A DNA stretch of 64,000 bases from Streptomyces sp. RKAG293 (GCF_023701745.1 NZ_JAJOZB010000001.1:8169001-8233000); one strand, 5' to 3'. Counted from the stretch's first letter, positions 35,693-45,038 are shown. Made by a program: numbers and translations. The notes: generated by a model from the letters alone, not told the origin.

Positions 35693-37681
35693 GTGCTCAT
35701 ACATGCGCGGGGAACCCGCACCCAATGGATATCCGCCGTGGTGGCAGTACTCGCCGCCCTGGCCGCCGTACTCACCGCACCGACCGCCGCACACGCGAAC
35801 ACCCGGGACGCGGGGACGGTACGGCAAGGACTGAGCCAACCCGACTACTCCTACGCCGACGCCATCCGCGAATCGGTCTGGGTGGACACCGGACTCGACG
35901 GCGACGCGGACGGCAAGGCCGACCGCGTCGCCGTCGACATCGTCCGGCCCAGTGAACCCGCCAAGGCCGGCCGGAAGATACCGGTGATCATGGACGCCAG
36001 TCCCTACTACTCCTGCTGCGGCCGCGGCAACGAGAGCCAGCTGAAGACGTACGACGCCAACGGCGACATCGTGCAGGCGCCGCTCTTCTACGACAACTAC
36101 TTCGTGCCGCGCGGCTACGCCGCCGTCCTGGTCGACCTGGCGGGCACCAACCGCTCCGACGGCTGTGTCGACGTCGGCGGCCGGTCCGACGTCCAGTCCG
36201 CCAAGGCCGTCGTCGACTGGCTGAACGGCCGCGCCAAGGGCTACAGCGCCCGCGCCGGCGGCCGGTCCGTCAAGGCGAGCTGGACCACCGGCGCCGTCGG
36301 GATGATCGGCAAGAGCTGGGACGGCACCATCGCCAACGGTGTCGCCGCCACCGGAGTGGCCGGTCTGAAGACCATCGTGCCGATCAGCGCGATCAGCTCC
36401 TGGTACGACTACTACTTCCACCAGGGCGCACCGCTCCAGGACGGCCCCGAGTGGCTGTCGGACCTGGTCGAGAGCCCGGACGCCAAGGCCCACTGCGCCG
36501 CACAGCAGCAGAAGATCATCGCCGGCTCGCCGCGCACCGGTGACTGGACCCCGTTCTGGACCGAGCGCGACTACGTCAAGGACGCGGACAACGTGCGCGC
36601 CAGCGTCTTCGCCGTCCAGGGCATGCAGGACCTCAACGTCCGCACGAAGAACTTCGGTCAGTGGTGGGACGCCATCGCCGCCAACGGCGTCGAGCGCAAG
36701 GTCTGGCTCTCGCAGACCGGACACGTCGACCCGTTCGACGCCCGCCGCACCGCCTGGGTGCCCACCCTGCAGCGCTGGTTCGACCACTACCTGCTGGGCG
36801 TGCGCAACGGCATCGAGCGCGAGCCGATGGCCGACATCGAGCGCACCCCCGACCACTGGACCACCGACCGCGTCTGGCCGCCGGCCGCGACCGGCGGTAC
36901 CCGGCTGAACCTGCGCGCCGGCACCACGCCCGGCGTCGGCACCCTCGGCACGAAGCCCGCCGACCACGGCAGCACCGCGTCGTTCACCGACGACCCGGCA
37001 CTGTGGGAGGAGGACTGGGCCGCCCAGCCCGACGCCGCCAGCCCCGCCAGGACGGCCTTCACCACCGGAGTCCTCACCAAGGACCTGCGGCTGTCCGGCA
37101 ACGGCACGGTCACCGTCACCGCGACCTCCTCCACCACCAGCGCGCACCTGTCGGCGGTGCTGGTCGACCTCGGCCCGGCCACCATCAGGAACTATCTGGG
37201 GGACGGCGAGGGCATCAAGACGCTGGCCACCCGTTCCTGCTTCGGGGACAGCACCGCCGGTGACAGCGCCTGCTTCCTCGACACGGCGGCGGACACCACC
37301 ACCGTGGACCACACCGTGTTCAGCCGGGGCTGGGCCGACCTCGGGCACTACGCGTCCCTGAACCACGGTGTGCCGCTGGTCCCGGGCAAGCCGTACACGA
37401 TGACCCTGAAGCTGGCCGCCACCGACCATGTGATCCCGGCCGGCCACCGGCTCGCCGTCATCATCGCGGGTACCGACGGCGGGCTGATCCAGCCCGCCGA
37501 CACCACCCCGAAGATCACCGTCGACCTGGCCCGTTCTGGGGTGAACCTGCCGCTCGTCGGCGGCTACGGCGCGCTGCGCACCTCCACCGCCGCGGTGGCC
37601 CCGCAGGCCCGCGGGCTGCGCGCCCCGGCCGCCCCGCGCCCGGCCTTCGACGGTCTCCCGGCGGCGGCGCGGCTGCGCTGA
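35693..37681 (+). CDS. Secreted Xaa-Pro dipeptidyl-peptidase (S15 family)
   Basis: A 662-residue secreted serine peptidase that removes X-Pro dipeptides. The signal peptide spans about residues 1-36 (hydrophobic VVAVLAALAAVLTAP, cleavage after AHA). The nucleophile is in GKSWDGTIANG (about residue 206), the active-site His in QTGHVDPFDARR, and the C-terminal beta-sandwich (from about residue 410) is typical of the CocE/S15 group. GTG start with an apparent promoter in the AT-richer stretch just ahead. It supports extracellular peptide use; it is monocistronic and followed by a strong hairpin. Confidence 0.9.
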   Translation: MLIHARGTRTQWISAVVAVLAALAAVLTAPTAAHANTRDAGTVRQGLSQPDYSYADAIRESVWVDTGLDGDADGKADRVAVDIVRPSEPAKAGRKIPVIMDASPYYSCCGRGNESQLKTYDANGDIVQAPLFYDNYFVPRGYAAVLVDLAGTNRSDGCVDVGGRSDVQSAKAVVDWLNGRAKGYSARAGGRSVKASWTTGAVGMIGKSWDGTIANGVAATGVAGLKTIVPISAISSWYDYYFHQGAPLQDGPEWLSDLVESPDAKAHCAAQQQKIIAGSPRTGDWTPFWTERDYVKDADNVRASVFAVQGMQDLNVRTKNFGQWWDAIAANGVERKVWLSQTGHVDPFDARRTAWVPTLQRWFDHYLLGVRNGIEREPMADIERTPDHWTTDRVWPPAATGGTRLNLRAGTTPGVGTLGTKPADHGSTASFTDDPALWEEDWAAQPDAASPARTAFTTGVLTKDLRLSGNGTVTVTATSSTTSAHLSAVLVDLGPATIRNYLGDGEGIKTLATRSCFGDSTAGDSACFLDTAADTTTVDHTVFSRGWADLGHYASLNHGVPLVPGKPYTMTLKLAATDHVIPAGHRLAVIIAGTDGGLIQPADTTPKITVDLARSGVNLPLVGGYGALRTSTAAVAPQARGLRAPAAPRPAFDGLPAAARLR

Positions 37682-37691
37682 CACCGGACGG

Positions 37692-37725
37692 TCCCCGTCC
37701 CGGCCGAACCCGGCCGGGACGGGGA
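37692..37725 (+). terminator. Terminator after the S15 peptidase
   Basis: Perfect 15-bp stem (37692-37706 with 37711-37725) and AACC loop, 10 bases past the stop. Confidence 0.85.
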
Positions 37726-37767
37726 ATCGTGTCATGGCGGGCACCGGGCTCCTCGTAGACTGCCCGG

Positions 37768-39720
37768 ATGACTGCTGCTGCCCTCGACGAGACGTCCGAG
37801 ACGAGCGACGCGCTGCGCGTCCTGCACCGTGTGTTCGGCTACGGGTCGTTCAGAGGGGCGCAGCAGGAGATCATCGATCATGTGGTCGCCGGCGGTGACG
37901 CCCTCGTCCTCATGCCGACCGGTGGCGGCAAATCGCTCTGCTACCAGATCCCCGCGCTGGTCCGGGACGGCGTCGGTGTCGTCATCTCGCCGCTGATCGC
38001 CCTCATGCAGGACCAGGTCGACGCGCTCACCGCGCTCGGTGTGCGGGCCGGGTTCCTGAACTCCACGCAGGACATGGACGAGCGCCGGTCGGTCGAGGCG
38101 GCCTTCCTCTCCGGCGAGCTGGACCTGCTCTACCTGGCGCCCGAGCGGCTGCGCTCCGAGGCGACGCTGCGGCTGCTGGACCGCGGCACGATCTCGCTGT
38201 TCGCGATCGACGAGGCGCACTGCGTCGCCCAGTGGGGCCACGACTTCCGGCCCGACTACCTCATGCTGTCGGCGCTGCACGAGCGCTGGCCGAAGGTGCC
38301 CCGTATCGCGCTGACCGCGACGGCCACCGAGGCGACCCACGGCGAGATCGCGTCCCGGCTGAACCTCAAGGACGCCCGGCACTTCGTGGCGAGCTTCGAC
38401 CGCCCGAACATCCAGTACCGGATCGCCCCGAAGGACGAACCGAAGAAGCAGCTGCTGGAACTGCTGCGCACCGAGCACCCCGGCGACGCGGGCGTCGTGT
38501 ACTGCCTGTCGCGCGCCTCGGTGGAGAAGACCGCCGAGTTCCTGGTGGGCAAGGGCATCGACGCGGTGCCGTACCACGCGGGTCTCGACTCGCGGGTCCG
38601 GGCGGCGAACCAGTCGCGGTTCCTGCGCGAGGACGGGGTGGTGGTCGTCGCGACCATCGCGTTCGGCATGGGCATCGACAAGCCGGACGTGCGCTTCGTC
38701 GCCCACCTGGACCTGCCCAAGTCCGTCGAGGGCTACTACCAGGAGACCGGCAGGGCCGGGCGCGACGGCCTGCCGTCCACCGCCTGGCTCGCGTACGGCC
38801 TCCAGGACGTCGTGCAGCAGCGCAAGATGATCGAGACGTCCGAGGGCGACGAGGCCCACCGCCGCCGGCTGGGCACCCACCTCGAAGCGATGCTGGCGCT
38901 GTGCGAGACGGTCGAGTGCCGGCGGGTGCGGCTGCTGGCCTACTTCGGCCAGCAGAGCACCGCCTGCGGGAACTGCGACACCTGCCTGACCCCGCCAGAG
39001 TCGTGGGACGGCACCATCCCCGCGCAGAAGCTGCTCTCGACGGTGCTGCGGCTGGAGCGCGAACGCCACCAGAAGTTCGGCGCCGGCCAGATCATCGACA
39101 TCCTGCTCGGCAAGAAGACGGCCAAGGTCATCCAGTTCGACCACGACACGCTGTCGGTGTTCGGCATCGGCACCGAGCTCGGTGTGTCCGGCTGGCGCGG
39201 GGTGGTCCGCCAGCTGCTGGCCCAGGGGCTGCTCGCCGTCGAGGGTGACTACGGCACGCTGGTGCTCACCGACGCCAGCGCCGAGGTGCTGGGCCGCAAG
39301 CGTGAGGTGCTGCTGCGGCGCGAGCCGGAGAAGGCCGCCCGTGCGGAGAAGTCGGCGAAGTCCCGCCGGGCCGCTCCCGTCGACCTGCCCGAGGCACTGC
39401 TGCCGGTCTTCGAGAAGCTGCGCGCCTGGCGTGCCGCCAGTGCGAAGGAGCAGGGCGTCCCCGCGTATGTGATCTTCCACGACGCGACCCTGCGCGAGAT
39501 CGCCACGGCCGCTCCCACGGACCTGGCGGCGCTCGGCACCATCAGCGGCGTCGGCGAGAACAAGCTGGCGAAGTACGGGCAGCAGATCCTGGACACGCTC
39601 TCCGGCACGGAGCGCGAGCCGGAAGCGGCGGAAGCGGCGGACGAGCCGGAGGGGTTCGGCGACATGCCGGAGCCCGAGGACGCGGAGGACCCGGCGGGGG
39701 AGCCCGACCCGGAGTTCTAG
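37768..39720 (+). CDS. recQ: ATP-dependent DNA helicase RecQ
   Basis: A 650-residue superfamily 2 3'-5' helicase acting in recombination and replication-fork repair. Motif 0 (FGYGSFRGAQQEII), Walker A MPTGGGKSLCYQ (about residue 48), DEAH box (IDEAHCVAQWGHDFRP), motif VI region (QETGRAGRDGLPS), the zinc-binding RecQ-Ct cysteines (CRRVRLLAYFGQ then CGNCDTC), winged helix, and an HRDC domain (LPVFEKLRAWR to GENKLAKYGQ) are all present, ending in an acidic tail. A TAGACT -10 box lies six bases before the ATG, suggesting a leaderless transcript. Its stop overlaps that of the convergent transporter in a CTAG. Confidence 0.96.
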   Translation: MTAAALDETSETSDALRVLHRVFGYGSFRGAQQEIIDHVVAGGDALVLMPTGGGKSLCYQIPALVRDGVGVVISPLIALMQDQVDALTALGVRAGFLNSTQDMDERRSVEAAFLSGELDLLYLAPERLRSEATLRLLDRGTISLFAIDEAHCVAQWGHDFRPDYLMLSALHERWPKVPRIALTATATEATHGEIASRLNLKDARHFVASFDRPNIQYRIAPKDEPKKQLLELLRTEHPGDAGVVYCLSRASVEKTAEFLVGKGIDAVPYHAGLDSRVRAANQSRFLREDGVVVVATIAFGMGIDKPDVRFVAHLDLPKSVEGYYQETGRAGRDGLPSTAWLAYGLQDVVQQRKMIETSEGDEAHRRRLGTHLEAMLALCETVECRRVRLLAYFGQQSTACGNCDTCLTPPESWDGTIPAQKLLSTVLRLERERHQKFGAGQIIDILLGKKTAKVIQFDHDTLSVFGIGTELGVSGWRGVVRQLLAQGLLAVEGDYGTLVLTDASAEVLGRKREVLLRREPEKAARAEKSAKSRRAAPVDLPEALLPVFEKLRAWRAASAKEQGVPAYVIFHDATLREIATAAPTDLAALGTISGVGENKLAKYGQQILDTLSGTEREPEAAEAADEPEGFGDMPEPEDAEDPAGEPDPEF

Positions 39721-40691
39721 GCCGGCGGCTCCCGGCCGGCCAGCGCCGAGCGGACCGCCGCCACGAAGACGACCATCCACAGCACGAGGGACGGCCACAG
39801 CAGTACGCGTCCTGCGGTCTCCGCCACCGGGACGTCCGCCGCGGTGGCGACGGCGAGGCACGCCACCGCCGTCATCCCGAGCGGGAAGACCGTCGACCAG
39901 CGGCGGACGTCGTAGCGCGGACGCGGCCACCGGATCTCGCAGACCAGCAGGACGGCGAACCAGCACAGGTCCAGCACCAGCAGCACGATGGTGAGCACGC
40001 GCAGCGTTCCGTGCGCCGAAGGGGCCCAGTGCAGGGGGCCGTTCGCGGCGGACGCGGTGACGAGTCCGGAGCCGGCGAGCGCGGAGATGGCCAGCGCGCC
40101 GCCGGCCACCCACTGGTCGCCGCTGCCCGTCCGCAGCTGGCCGGCGTCGAAGCGCGGCAGCACCGCGGCGTAGAGCAGCAGGCCCAGCACGAAACACCCC
40201 AGCGCCGCCCACATCAGCCAGGCCTGCCGCTCGGCGAGCGCGAGGGACCCGGCCAGGACGGCCAGGCCCTCGGTGGCGACGCAGACGAGGAAGCCGGCCC
40301 CCGGCAGCCGGGGTTTCCAGTGCCGGACGACGGACGGCAGCAGCACCGGCCACAGCACCGTGGCCACGATCAGCAGAGCCGCCGCCGCCGCCTCCTGCCG
40401 GCCCTGGAGCGACAGCCGGGTGCCCAGCACGGTCGTCGCGGCGATCGAGGTGAGCGCGGCCGGGGTCTCGGCCTGTGCCTTCCAGGTGCCGCGGTCCAGC
40501 AGCAGCCGGTCGGCGAAGAGCGCCGCGAGCAGCAGCCACGCCACGACCGCCGGCACGAGGAAGACCGCGGAGGCCACGTCGTACCCGGTCAGCCGCAGGC
40601 CGATCGAGATGATCGCGGCCGCCATCGCGGCTCCTCCGGCGGCGGGAGGACGACCGGCCCACCAGCGCCGCGCCGTCACCCGTGCGGGCAC
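39717..40691 (-). CDS. TDT-family (TehA/SLAC1-like) membrane transporter
   Basis: About 324 residues with 10 predicted transmembrane helices and the family start (RRWWAGRPPAAGGAAMAAAI, then ISIGLRLTGYD). The family includes tellurite-resistance TehA, malate permease and SLAC1 anion channels, so it is probably an anion channel or dicarboxylate/sulfite exporter. The start is GTG 40691 or 40679, close behind the baeRF gene (8-20 bases), giving a two-gene operon. The stop overlaps the convergent recQ stop. A longer upstream frame overlaps the baeRF gene and is spurious. Confidence 0.8.
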   Translation of the reverse strand: MPARVTARRWWAGRPPAAGGAAMAAAIISIGLRLTGYDVASAVFLVPAVVAWLLLAALFADRLLLDRGTWKAQAETPAALTSIAATTVLGTRLSLQGRQEAAAAALLIVATVLWPVLLPSVVRHWKPRLPGAGFLVCVATEGLAVLAGSLALAERQAWLMWAALGCFVLGLLLYAAVLPRFDAGQLRTGSGDQWVAGGALAISALAGSGLVTASAANGPLHWAPSAHGTLRVLTIVLLVLDLCWFAVLLVCEIRWPRPRYDVRRWSTVFPLGMTAVACLAVATAADVPVAETAGRVLLWPSLVLWMVVFVAAVRSALAGREPPA

Positions 40692-40698
40692 CGGACGG

Positions 40699-41814
40699 TC
40701 AGTAGCGCAGGACGAGGGCGACCCGGCCGTCGTCGCTGAGCGAGTCGTCCGGGACGAAGCGGACCTCGGTCTCCTTGTCCAGGGCGGCCTCGATGAGCTG
40801 GTCGACGACGTCCTCCTCGACGCCGTCGGCGGCGGTGCCGCCCTCGACCGGCACCAGATGGCCGTCCTGGATGCGGGCCGCGGCCTGGAAGTGCTCCTCG
40901 ACCAGCAGCAGCGATCCACGGCCCTCGGTGACCGCCCGCCAGGCCTCGTCGAGGCCGCCGGCGAAGCGGCGCCGGCCGCGCGCGGAGTCGAGCTCCTCCA
41001 GTCCATCGGCGTTCCGCTTGGCCGTGTACTCCTCGAACACCGGCCGCAGCCGTTCCGAGAGCTCGTGCGCGGGCGCCTTGTCGAGCCCGGCGCGGTCGAG
41101 CCGGCCCACCAGATCCTGCGGGTGCTGGGACAGCTCCGCCAGGAGGGTGACGGTGCTGGCCGTACCGACCAGGAAGACCGGCCGGCGCTCCTGGTCCAGC
41201 GCCTTGTCCAGCGCCGCGTCGACGGATCGCAGGTACTGGCGCATCCGCTCTTCGCGCTGGTGGCCGGGGACGGAGCCGATGTTCGCCCCGGGGACGGCGT
41301 CCTCAGGGTCCGGGATGCCGGGCTTCAGCGGGAAGCCGTGGCGCTCGACGGGTACCAGCCGGTCGCCGGATCCCTCCCAGAGCAGCGTCGTCTCCTCGGA
41401 CACCACGAGCACCCAGTACGGGCGGGCGTACAGCCGCGCGGCGACGAGGTTGCGGGTGAGGAAGGTGTTGGCGAAGACGACGCGCTCCTGGATCTCCACG
41501 GGGGAGGACAGCTGCCAGATGTGCCGTTCGCCGGGGGCGAGCAGGACCAGTAGCCCGTCCTCCGCGTGCAGGAAGTCGACGTCCTGGGCCACCAGGTCCA
41601 GCTGCCCCTCCAGGTCGATCCGGTCCGCGCGCGAGACCTGCGGGTCGTCCGTGAGGCGCTTGCGGGCGTCCTCGAGCAGGTTGCGCAGCCGGATGGGGTC
41701 CTGGGCGTTCTCCGGCCGGTGCCGGTGGGTGGGCATCAGCAGCGAGACGGCCGGATAGGGCCGCGGCCGGCGCAGCCCTTCGAGGACCGCGGGGGTCAGT
41801 TCACTGGTGTGCAT
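40699..41814 (-). CDS. baeRF-family protein, Balon-like ribosome hibernation factor candidate
   Basis: A 371-residue protein of the bacterial archaeo-eukaryotic release factor-related (eRF1/Pelota-like, baeRF3) group. It shows the N-terminal sequence YPAVSLLMPTHRHRPENAQD, a central EIQERVVFANTF segment and a C-terminal alpha/beta domain (RGSLLLVEEHFQAAARI to VRFVPDDSLSDDGRVALVLRY). Relatives include Balon, which occupies the ribosomal A site during dormancy. The GGQ peptide-release motif is absent, as in Balon. The start is the ATG at 41814 with GGAGAGG ahead. It is operonic with the anion transporter, a frequent stress-type pairing by inference only. Confidence 0.78.
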   Translation of the reverse strand: MHTSELTPAVLEGLRRPRPYPAVSLLMPTHRHRPENAQDPIRLRNLLEDARKRLTDDPQVSRADRIDLEGQLDLVAQDVDFLHAEDGLLVLLAPGERHIWQLSSPVEIQERVVFANTFLTRNLVAARLYARPYWVLVVSEETTLLWEGSGDRLVPVERHGFPLKPGIPDPEDAVPGANIGSVPGHQREERMRQYLRSVDAALDKALDQERRPVFLVGTASTVTLLAELSQHPQDLVGRLDRAGLDKAPAHELSERLRPVFEEYTAKRNADGLEELDSARGRRRFAGGLDEAWRAVTEGRGSLLLVEEHFQAAARIQDGHLVPVEGGTAADGVEEDVVDQLIEAALDKETEVRFVPDDSLSDDGRVALVLRY

Positions 41815-41969
41815 GCTCGCCCTCTCCACATGCCCGCCGCGGGAGCGGGCGGATCCGTCCTACCAGGGGAACAGGCTTACGGGCGGAGCGCGACTCGCGG
41901 AGCGCCGGGCTGGCCTCGGGAGCCCGGGTTCCCTCTTCTGAACGCCGTCCCGCAGGCCAGAGCCCCCCA

Positions 41970-42749
41970 CGCAGGCGGAGAACCCTGGTCCTCGCCCTCG
42001 CCGCCGTCGCCGGCCTGCTCTCGGCGGGCCTGGTCGCGGGCCCGGTCCGCGGTCATCACCAACCACACCAACAGCAACGCGAACCACACCAACAGCAACG
42101 CGCCGCTGCAGACCGGCTGGGCCGGCTCGTCCTGGCCGCGCGCCGCCGAGATCATCCGCTACACCGGGGCCGGCTGGTCCCCGGCCGGGGTCACCCGCTT
42201 CGCGACCATGCTGCGCACCGTCTACCTTCCGAAGGTCATCAACGGCTCCCAGAGCAACGGGAACTGGGAACTGAGCATGATGGAGGCGGCCGTCGGCATC
42301 TCGGTCTTCCTGGAGGACCGCACCAGCTACGACAAGGCCATAGCCAGGTTCCGCGGCCGGGTGCCCGCGTAGAACTATCTGCCCTCCGACGGCGCCCTCC
42401 CCAAGGCCCCGCCCGGCGGCAGCATCGACACCAGCGCGGAGATCATCAGCTACTGGCAGGGCCAGCGCACGTTCACCGCGGGCCTGACCCAGGAGACCTG
42501 CCGCGACTTCACCCACACCGGTTACGGCATCTCGGCCATCTCCCAGCGGCCGTACCGGCCTCGCTGTGCGGCGGACACCTCAACCTGGGCCTCGGCCCCG
42601 TCACCGAGGTCGGCTTCAACGCGCTGCACCACCGGCTCGGCATCGCGATGGCCAACACCCAGCAGCTCACCGAGCAGCAGCGTCCCGCGGGCTCCGACAA
42701 CCTCTTCGTGGCCTGGGAGACCCTGACCCACGCCGACAACGCCGGCTGA
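41970..42749 (+). pseudogene. Broken alginate lyase-family gene
   Basis: Remains of a secreted polysaccharide lyase. A signal-peptide-like stretch (RRTLVLALAAVAGLLSAGLV at 41973-42032) has lost its start codon and is out of frame with the mature part. A 21-base tandem duplication (42061-42102) repeats codons for NHTNSNA. The domain runs well from RAAEIIRYTGAGWSP to ARFRGRVPA, then an in-frame TAG (42370-42372) interrupts it. Reading resumes with LPSDGALPKAPPGGSIDTSAE (20-residue part quoted) to TGYGISAIS, followed by a deletion/frameshift near 42547 after which VPASLCGGHLNLGLGPV to the stop at 42749 continues. At least three lesions make it a clear pseudogene. Confidence 0.9.
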
Positions 42750-42840
42750 CCACCGGGGCGACGGGTACGGGGCCGGGCCGGTAGGGCGCGGACGCTCTCC
42801 TACGCTGGGGGTTCGATCACCCTCCAGGAAGCAGCGCGCG

Positions 42841-43647
42841 ATGCACCAGCCCGGCCCGGTATCCGATTCCACCGCTGTCCCGCCGTTCCCCGCCACCGGC
42901 CGCCGCGTGCTGGTCAGCGGCGCCTCGCGCGGCCTCGGCAGGGCGCTCGCCCAGGCCTTCGCGGCCAACGGCGACCGGGTGGCGGTGCACTACGGATCGC
43001 GCCGCGAGGAGGCGGCGGAGACCCTGGCGGAGCTGCCGGGCACGGGCCATGTCCTGCTGGGCGCCGATCTCGCCGACCCGGCGGCGACGGCCCGGCTGGC
43101 GGCCGACGCGGCCGCCGCACTGGGCGGCATCGACGTCCTGGTGAACAACGCGGCCGTCAACACCCCGCACCCGCCCGCGACCACCGGCTACGAGGAGTGG
43201 ACCGACGCCTGGCAGCGGCATGTCGCCGTCAACCTGCTCGGCACGGCCAACCTCAGTCATCTCGCCGCGCACCGGATGATCGCCTCGGGCACCGGCGGCC
43301 GCATCGTCAACATCGGCTCGCGCGGGGCCTTCCGCGGTGAGCCGGACCATCCCGCCTACGGCGCGACGAAGGCGGCGGTCCACGCGCTGGGCCAGTCCCT
43401 GGCCGTCGCGCTGGCGCCGCACGGCATCGCCGTGGCGTCCGTCGCGCCCGGCTTCATCGAGACCGACCGGGTCGCCCACCGGCTGGCCGGAGCCGGCGGC
43501 GAGGCGATCCGTGCGCAGAGCCCGTTCGGCCGGGTCGCCGCGCCCGCCGAGATCGCGGCCGCCGCCCTGTGGCTCGCGTCGCCCGCGGCCCTGTGGGCCT
43601 CCGGAACCGTCCTGGACGTCAACGGCGCCTCCTACCTGCGGACCTGA
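42841..43647 (+). CDS. Short-chain dehydrogenase/reductase
   Basis: A 268-residue SDR. The cofactor motif is VSGASRGLGRAL (TGxxxGxG type) near residue 26, with NNAAVN as the structural motif, Ser of IVNIGSRGAFRG and YxxxK as YGATKAA completing the active site; the C-terminal end SGTVLDVNGASYLRT is typical. Arg following the first strand region (YGSRREEA) suggests NADPH. It probably reduces a ketone; 3-oxoacyl reductase-like. ATG start with GGAAG; monocistronic and followed by a hairpin. Confidence 0.93.
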   Translation: MHQPGPVSDSTAVPPFPATGRRVLVSGASRGLGRALAQAFAANGDRVAVHYGSRREEAAETLAELPGTGHVLLGADLADPAATARLAADAAAALGGIDVLVNNAAVNTPHPPATTGYEEWTDAWQRHVAVNLLGTANLSHLAAHRMIASGTGGRIVNIGSRGAFRGEPDHPAYGATKAAVHALGQSLAVALAPHGIAVASVAPGFIETDRVAHRLAGAGGEAIRAQSPFGRVAAPAEIAAAALWLASPAALWASGTVLDVNGASYLRT

Positions 43648-43664
43648 CGGACCGGGAGCCGTCC

Positions 43665-43691
43665 GGTTGCCGGTCGCCCCGGCCGGCAACC
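43665..43691 (+). terminator. Hairpin after the SDR gene
   Basis: Perfect 9-bp arms GGTTGCCGG (43665-43673) and CCGGCAACC (43683-43691) with a 9-base loop, 18 bases after the stop. Confidence 0.65.
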
Positions 43692-43958
43692 CTCCGCAGG
43701 GGCCCTTCACCCGAACGTGTGAAATGCGCGGCGTCTGTGCGGGGCGAGTCGTCGGCGACGGTGTCGGCGTGCATGCCCGGTACGGACAGCCGGACGCGCC
43801 TCCGCCCGCTGTCCGCCCGCGATGGACGCTCCCGGCGCGCCCGGACCCGAGGTGTCCCCACTCGGCGCATTCCAGCGGGCGATCACCGGGGGCCGCCCTC
43901 ATGGTGAAGGGAAGGCCGCCGCACGAGCGGCCGGATTCACCGTTCGAGAGGCACCACC
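43692..43958. other. Upstream region of the first MreB-like gene
   Basis: No gene is supported in these 267 bases. TTCAC-N8-GTGAA (43706-43723) is a small inverted repeat. GGATTCAC-CG-TTCGAG (43933-43948) just before the ribosome site closely matches GGATTCAC-TCT-TTCGAG ahead of the third MreB-like gene. Confidence 0.45.
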
Positions 43959-45038
43959 GTGACCGACAGCTTGCACGATCTGCGCCGCTGTACCTTGGCG
44001 ATCGATCTGGGGGCTGCACGGACTCGCGTCTATGCCAAGCGCGCCGGACTGATCGTCGACGAACCGAGCCTGGTGGCCGTCGACATCCGCAACGGGCGCC
44101 TTGTCGCGGTAGGCGGCCTGGCCGAGCGCATGGCCGGCCGTACCGCCGAATACGTGCGCGTGGTCCGTCCGTTCTCCGGCGGAACCGTCGTCGATGTGGA
44201 CATGGGCATCCTGATGCTGCGCCAGCTCCTCGGCGACAAGGCGCGCAGGGCCTGGCTCCGTCAGTCCAAGCCGCGGATAGCGGCGGCCGTCCCGTTCGGC
44301 GCCGGACCACAGGCGCGCCGGATCCTGTCCGAGACGCTGACGGACCTCGGCGCCCGGCAGGTGGAACTCGTCCACGCCCCGCTCGCCGCCGCGGTGGGCT
44401 CCTCGATCCCGGTCGGACAGCCCGAAGGCAGCATGATCGTGATCTGCGGTGCGTCCGAGACCCAGGTCGCGGTGCTCTCCTTCGGCGGGATCATCGCCGG
44501 CGAGGTCCTCCCGGTCGGGGGGAACGCCATGGACGACGCGGTGCTCGAACACCTGCGGATCCACCACGATCTGATACTCCCGCACCAGGGGCTGCTGCCC
44601 CTGCACCAGGTGCTGTCCGAAGCGGTGGCGGAGCCGCAGTCGAACACCGAGGTGCACGGCAAGGACGTGTCCAGCGGACTCGCCCGCTCGCTGAACCTGG
44701 AGACCGGCGGGGTGCGGGACGCGATGCGCGATCCGCTGTCCGCGCTGGTGAGCGGCATCGGCCGGGTGCTGCGGCGCTGCCCGCCGGACCTGGTGGTCGA
44801 CATCGCCGACCGCGGCATCATCCTCACCGGCGGCAGCGCCGTGCTGCCCGGCCTCGACACCATGCTGGGTGCCGCGACCGGTATGCCGGTGCACATCACG
44901 AAGGACCCCGCGCTCTCCACGGTGCTGGGTCTGGGCATGATGATCGAATCTGCCGAGGCCACCGAACCCGCCGCGGAGGAAGTGGCCGAGATCCGGCCGG
45001 AGAGCGCTGTGCGGGCGGCGAGCCAGGAGCTCGCATGA
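43959..45038 (+). CDS. Divergent MreB-like protein 1 (degenerate nucleotide site)
   Basis: A 359-residue actin-fold protein of the MreB/Mbl group, which normally forms ATP-dependent filaments that organise cell-wall synthesis. The phosphate-1 loop reads DLGAARTRVYAKRAG where MreB has DLGTANTLVY. The connect-1 region reads RPFSGGTVVDVDM. Most tellingly, phosphate-2 (DIGGGTTEVAV in MreB) reads ICGASETQVAV at about 162-172, without the Asp and Gly-Gly-Gly. The C-terminal adenosine motif is ILTGGSAVLPGLD. It may therefore be a non-hydrolysing scaffold. GTG start; a close paralogue follows 64 bases later. In Streptomyces such proteins act in aerial hyphae and spore-wall formation. Confidence 0.9.
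   Translation: MTDSLHDLRRCTLAIDLGAARTRVYAKRAGLIVDEPSLVAVDIRNGRLVAVGGLAERMAGRTAEYVRVVRPFSGGTVVDVDMGILMLRQLLGDKARRAWLRQSKPRIAAAVPFGAGPQARRILSETLTDLGARQVELVHAPLAAAVGSSIPVGQPEGSMIVICGASETQVAVLSFGGIIAGEVLPVGGNAMDDAVLEHLRIHHDLILPHQGLLPLHQVLSEAVAEPQSNTEVHGKDVSSGLARSLNLETGGVRDAMRDPLSALVSGIGRVLRRCPPDLVVDIADRGIILTGGSAVLPGLDTMLGAATGMPVHITKDPALSTVLGLGMMIESAEATEPAAEEVAEIRPESAVRAASQELA

Noticed and set aside
32537..37744. 1735-codon open frame on the minus strand opposite tex and the S15 peptidase
   Set aside because: It is antisense to well-supported genes, has no domain and no sensible composition; long minus-strand frames are an expected by-product of GC-rich third codon positions.
37732..40662. 976-codon minus-strand frame opposite recQ
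   Set aside because: Shadow frame: the sequence is Arg/Gly/Ala-rich and without recognisable motifs, while recQ on the plus strand carries all helicase motifs.
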